Positions 60,210-64,000 of a stretch of 64,000 bases of DNA are shown piece by piece. The translations under genes and the position numbers were made by a program. Origin of the DNA: Odontesthes bonariensis (taxonomy: Eukaryota > Chordata > Actinopteri > Atheriniformes > Atherinopsidae); the NCBI RefSeq assembly GCF_027942865.1, contig NC_134509.1:34646197-34710196 (forward strand), read 5' to 3'. A model generated the notes under the pieces. The model did not search any database. It was not told the origin of the DNA and saw only the letters and a program-made list of their open reading frames with translations. The stretch's first letter is position 1. The number at the start of each line of letters is the position of its first letter.

Positions 60210-60292
60210 CATTCTTAGAATTGACTGTTTCTTTGCGCTAAAGAAAGGTCTCAACAGTTCCTCCTTACTTCTTCAGAAGCAGAAAACTGAAG
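59227..60292 (+). promoter_or_regulatory. 5' region of the acidic-protein gene
   Basis: Presumed promoter/5' UTR of the gene starting at 60293. ATG at 59625 opens MDKRRFQFVNTVDETM followed directly by a good donor, ATG|GTAAGC (59673); it may be an upstream exon. A run of about 39 T lies at 60171-60209. A polypyrimidine tract and acceptor TTCTTCAG end at 60276, 16 bases before the ATG. Confidence 0.4.
60171..60209. repeat. Poly(T) tract
   Basis: About 39 consecutive T residues. Confidence 0.97.
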
Positions 60293-60695
60293 ATGAAGGG
60301 TAGAGAGAAGCAGCAGCATAAACTGACAGTCTCAAAGCAGAAGAAAAAGGCGAGCAGCAGTGATGATGAAGGCTCAGATGTTGAGAAGAACTTTGCCCTA
60401 TTAACCAAAAGGGGAGAAGCAAGTGGAGGGACTGAGGAGTGGTACCACAGAGGACCAGAAGAGGAGGAAGTTGAGGAGGTATCAGATGGAAGGGAAGAGG
60501 ATGACTCTGATGGTGAGGAAGAAGAAGATGATGAGGAAGGATCTGATGGTGGAGAGGAGGAGGATTCTGATGATGGTGAGGAAGATGAGGAGGGAGAAAC
60601 CAGTGAGGACTCTGAGGAGGATGTAAATGATGATGAGGACCCAGATCTAGATGGTGGGAACAATGAGATCCAGACAAAAGAAGACATCAGAAAAG
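60293..60695 (+). CDS. First coding exon of a very acidic, probably nucleolar protein (3' partial)
   Basis: ATG at 60293, consensus donor AAAAG|GTGAG at 60696, 134 codons plus one base. The start is basic (MKGREKQQHKLTVSKQKKKA), then SDDEGSDVEKNFALLTKRGE, EEWYHRG, then about 75 residues dominated by Glu/Asp/Ser with EEEEDDEEGSDGGEEEDSDD, ending NEIQTKEDIRK. The exon lies after a good acceptor, so at least one 5' UTR exon exists. Basic head plus long acidic tract is the style of ribosome-biogenesis factors. The closing KEDIRK and the neighbourhood with gtpbp2 (both on human 6p21) make rrp36 a candidate, but I could not find the next exon in the window, so no symbol is given. The intron contains a hAT copy. 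Confidence 0.75.
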
Positions 60696-60699
60696 GTGA

Positions 60700-61310
60700 G
60701 AATATCCCCAGTATCTGGACGTTACCACTTAAAGCAACACTAGAGAATCTGGCTTTTTTTTGTTTTGTTTTGTTTTTTTCACTGACTTTTCACACACTTC
60801 TTTTTTGTTGCTTTGATAAAGTGGTTTGTCTAGGAAACTGCCATCCTGTATAAAGATGCTGAGCTGGTCAAACTGAATCAGTGCACCCAAAATAAGAACA
60901 CTACTCCTTTGTTTGTCTGTTTGTCCCTCAGTGAGGAAATAAGGTGGCTAAGAGCAGACTGATTGGGTATAGCAGAAACTAGCTCTGCAGATGGTGGGAC
61001 TTCCAGCAAAGTTGACAAGGCTACTGGAGGAGCGAGCACCTGATTAAAACTGTTGAAGTTCCGGTTCAGATCATTCACCCACCTCTGGTCACCCTCAGCC
61101 TGGAATTAGGGCTCCATGGCTACATTCAGATTGCAGGCCTTAAAGGCCGTAATACTCAATTTCGATATACTGCTCAGATCCTTTTTTTTTTTTTGTTGGC
61201 CTGTCCGCATTACTGTTTTTAATACAGCCAATTTAGAGTTCACAATTCATCATACTGAACTGTGAACTGTTACCAGAAACAACAAAGACGTCATGACCAA
61301 AAATATAGAC
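60700..61310 (+). other. Intron of the acidic-protein gene
   Basis: No further exon recognised. 60930-61110 reads like a decayed repeat of unknown family. Confidence 0.4.
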
Positions 61311-61941
61311 AAGGGCTGGGCGAGTTAACTCGTTATTATCGCGTTAACTCGTTAATTATTTAACGTCGATAAATATTTTATCGAGCATTAACGTGTGTTT
61401 TATTATTGTAAAAGTCTGTTGCTCACAGGCTTTTATTTTGTAAAAGTCTGTTGCTGTCTGCTGCGGAACCGGAAAAGAAAGTAATTGGCGGATCCACCAA
61501 ACATGGAGAAGGGTACGGAACTTTTACTAAGCCATTTTCATTTTAAAGTTCTTCCAGACGGCGGACTCCACAGAACCAAAGTCATCTGTAAACACTGCCA
61601 AGTTGAATTGTTTTCTCACCATAGTAGTTCCAGTCTAAAATATCACTTAAAGGCAAAACACACAACTGATAGCAGCAAGTCATTCAAGGAAACAGACAGT
61701 GGAGCGAGGCTTCTACATAAAAACTACATAAAGATGCTGATGTTAAAAGTGTGTTTGCACAACAAATGTTATGGCACTTTCATTTATATGGCAGCACATT
61801 TAAAATAAAACTAAATGCTAAAAGCTATACACTACTTTTGAGTTCATTTTTGGATTTTGCGTACAAATGCGATTAATCGTGATTAATCAGGGAAATCATG
61901 TGATTAAATAGATTAAAAATTTTAATCCTTGCCTAGCCCTA
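61311..61941 (+). mobile_element. hAT element, non-autonomous, with BED zinc finger
   Basis: Ends AAGGGCTGGGCGA and complement TAGGGCTAGGCAA; 8-bp duplication ATATAGAC at 61303-61310 and 61942-61949. Subterminal text GTTAACTCGTTATTATCGCG and GATTAATCGTGATTAATCAG is typical of fish hAT. Inside, ATG 61503 opens LPDGGLHRTKVICKHCQVEL then SSLKYHLKAKHT, a BED finger (Cx2C...Hx4H), ending at 61808. The catalytic domain is absent, so it is an internally deleted copy. Confidence 0.88.
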
Positions 61942-61949
61942 ATATAGAC

Positions 61950-63080
61950 TCAAATTTAGATACAGGAATCAAATGCTTATTAAGTCCATCACCTCACTGG
62001 TCTTCCACTGACTAACGTCTGTTCTCTCGTCCATCATGGGGTAGAAAAGACGGGTACAGATGTGTGATGACGTCTGCCTGCGCAGAATTGTGGCAAACAT
62101 CGAGAGTAGAAGTCATGAAAAAAGTCTGTTCTGAGTCACAAGCAAAATAATCGGATTTGGGCCACATTTGACATTCTGAACGTAGCTCTTGGGTTGAGAT
62201 GGTTTTAAGGCTTTTCCAGACTCAAGATGTTTTAAGATATTAACAAAGAATATAATATTAAGGGATATTGAAGGGATCCTCACATTGTTATTATAGTTCA
62301 TTAATCAGAAGTTATGTTGGTGCAAATATCAACTACATTCTGAAGTTCAGAGCCAAGTCAAAAAGCATTTTTGTCTGTTTGGGAAGGTTTCTACCTGAGC
62401 AAGGTAGACGTTTGTAAGAGGTGCTGACATGCATTCAGGGTGATCAGATCACATGTGAACAGCATGAAATATTGCTTTGCACACACTGAGAACGCACTGA
62501 AGACACATTCAGAGGTGGACTGGGGCCCTGCTCACACTTGGTGCTTACATGCTGATCAGATTACAAATGGACAGCCCCATGTACATGTGTTCACACCTGG
62601 CATTAGAATATGTCCTCTGAGTGATCACAAACAGGACATCAGCAGGTCTACTGATGTTTCTGTAAAACTCTGAACACAGTCAGCGACCTGAACTTTATCA
62701 TTACTGTTAGGCTACAAAAATGCTTGAGGTTTGCCTGATACACAATTGTTCTCGTTTGATTTTCTTTGAACAAACGCCAATAAGTTATATAACAGGTGCA
62801 ATATGAGTAAAAAATATTGATTAGTGACATTGCAGTGCTACATCACTAATCAGGTCAGCATACCTCTGCTGACTAAGGATTCACAAAGTGAAGCTTTTGA
62901 ACAATCTGCATTTTATATTCTGAACGAGTGTCTGAATACAAAGCCTGAAAAACTTTTTTCTTTAGGGCAGATTTTTGATCCCTTTAATTGCTTTTTACTG
63001 TGCAACACTTTTGTAGGTAAACAGTTGTTTTTAAATGTGATTCATGAATGAATTTTACTTTGAAAAACAATCTGATCACA
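61950..63080. other. Right intronic/intergenic stretch
   Basis: 62440-62650 contains two similar GATCAGAT(C/T)ACA motifs and GTGTTCACACCTGGCATTAG, recalling a fish MITE family, ends not defined. Nothing else recognised. Confidence 0.35.
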
Positions 63081-63089
63081 ATATGAAAC

Positions 63090-63715
63090 ACCAGGGGCCT
63101 CATGTGCAAAGACTTGCGTGGATTTCCTACTGAAACATGGCGTACGCTCAAACCCAAATGCCCTCCAACATACAAAAATATCCGGATGTATGAATCTGTG
63201 CGCACGCATCAATCCAAGCACATTTCCTTTGTACATCCCAATCAACGTGGAGTTGAGCGCACATGTCGGAGTACCCGACTCCTCCCTTTCCACGCCCCCT
63301 ACTTAAATATGCAAATCATATTTAAATGAGCCCTACACCTGTGATTCCCCTCTCTGCACGATCAGTAAATAAAGAAAAAAGAAGAACTTCACGGAAAGCG
63401 AGATGTCGGTGCTACTTTCTGAAGTGTAGGCGTGCAAAAATGGGTTCTTTGGCACGCTGTCCTTCGGCATAAGCAGCAAACGTAAGATGAGTGGGTGGGA
63501 GAGCCTGTGCGAGGCTGTCAATGCTGTGGGGTCTGAGAAGCGGTGAGAGAGTGGTCCGACATTAAGGTGGATGTGAAGCGGAGACTGGCTGCCCACCGCC
63601 GCAGAGTGGCCAAAACAGGCGGGTGGGCGACTCTGTTTGAACAGAGAGTCGGCGCAACTATGGGTGACACTGCTCTCTCATGGGGTGGTGGGAGCTCATG
63701 TGGGGGACTCTGATT
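63090..63715 (+). pseudogene. PIF/Harbinger-type element with broken Myb/SANT-like gene
   Basis: Starts near AGGGGCCTCATGTGCAAAGA, similar to fish Harbinger ends 'ggggcctcatttataaa'. The + strand frame from about 63485 reads KMSGWESLCEAVNAVGSEKR then a stop; the next frame continues REWSDIKVDVKRRLAAHRRR and VAKTGGWATLF. WES..AVNAVGS...WSDIKVD.K is the pattern of Myb/SANT-like (NAIF1/MSANTD-like) proteins encoded beside Harbinger transposases. The right end of the element is not visible. Confidence 0.6.
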
Positions 63716-64000
63716 ACCCCCAAGGTAAATACTGATGTTTTTGTGTAACTCACAACAACGTGTTCATACAGTAACGTGCAGAAGTGCGCCGGGGAAAAGG
63801 TCAGGCTGATTAAGACATTTCACACTTTATGCACAGGGTTATTAACATTTTCCCACAGAGACGATCAGGGGCTTGTTAGAAAGATCTTGAGCTGAAGTTT
63901 AACCAGCAAAAAACAGCAAGAAACTAACTTTAACCACCGACTGTGATGCTGTGAAGACGCGATAGAAATTGGGGGCGCACATACTCAATGCACGTCACAG

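Noticed and set aside
60265..60687. Serine/histidine-rich minus-strand frames at 60.3-60.7 kb
   Set aside because: They are complements of the acidic exon (GAGGAA-rich) and have no independent support.
1..64000. CRISPR arrays, operons, bacterial attachment sites
   Set aside because: The window is vertebrate nuclear DNA with spliced genes; no direct-repeat/spacer pattern is present.

Overview
The window is nuclear DNA of a ray-finned (teleost) fish. It carries intron-rich vertebrate genes with canonical GT-AG junctions, embedded in repeat families typical of spiny-rayed fish: LINE 3' ends tailed with TTGAATTGAATTG or TAATG, tRNA-like SINEs, TTAA-flanked Kolobok-type MITEs, PIF/Harbinger, hAT and Tc1 remnants, and an I-clade (Nimb-like) LINE. 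All calls come from reading the sequence; no database search was run.

Layout. (1) 1-11.4 kb, + strand: the last eight coding exons of gtpbp2, a GTP-binding protein of the GTPBP1/GTPBP2 family; the N-terminal exons lie left of the window. (2) 11.4-15.8 kb: gap between two convergent genes, holding the gtpbp2 3' UTR and SINE/LINE fragments. (3) 15.8-46.15 kb, - strand: a complete tp53bp2 (ASPP2) gene. I could join 18 coding exons in phase into a 1095-residue protein with an N-terminal Ras-association/ubiquitin-like fold, a coiled coil, a proline-rich region, ankyrin repeats and an SH3 domain. Its introns hold many transposons. (4) 46.2-55 kb: tp53bp2 5' flank, then a dense graveyard of DNA transposons and LINE pieces. 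(5) 55.2-59.2 kb: a TTAA-started element carrying a broken gene for a P2X7 C-terminal ('ballast')-like cysteine-rich domain, interrupted by a nearly full ORF2 of a Nimb-like LINE. (6) 59.2-64 kb: 5' end of a second + strand gene encoding a very acidic, probably nucleolar protein (rrp36 is a candidate), whose first intron contains a hAT element with a BED finger; a PIF/Harbinger remnant lies at the right edge.

The host genes are ordinary. The most interesting signals are in the accessory DNA: a 555-bp inverted-repeat element with a perfect 9-bp target duplication that carries the N-terminus of a RecQ-like helicase; the P2X7-ballast-like gene inside a TTAA element; an apparently retroposed antisense transcript of a LINE; two Myb/SANT-coding elements sitting 30 and 48 bp from splice donors of the same gene; and an exact 60-bp tandem duplication that copies a gtpbp2 splice donor.
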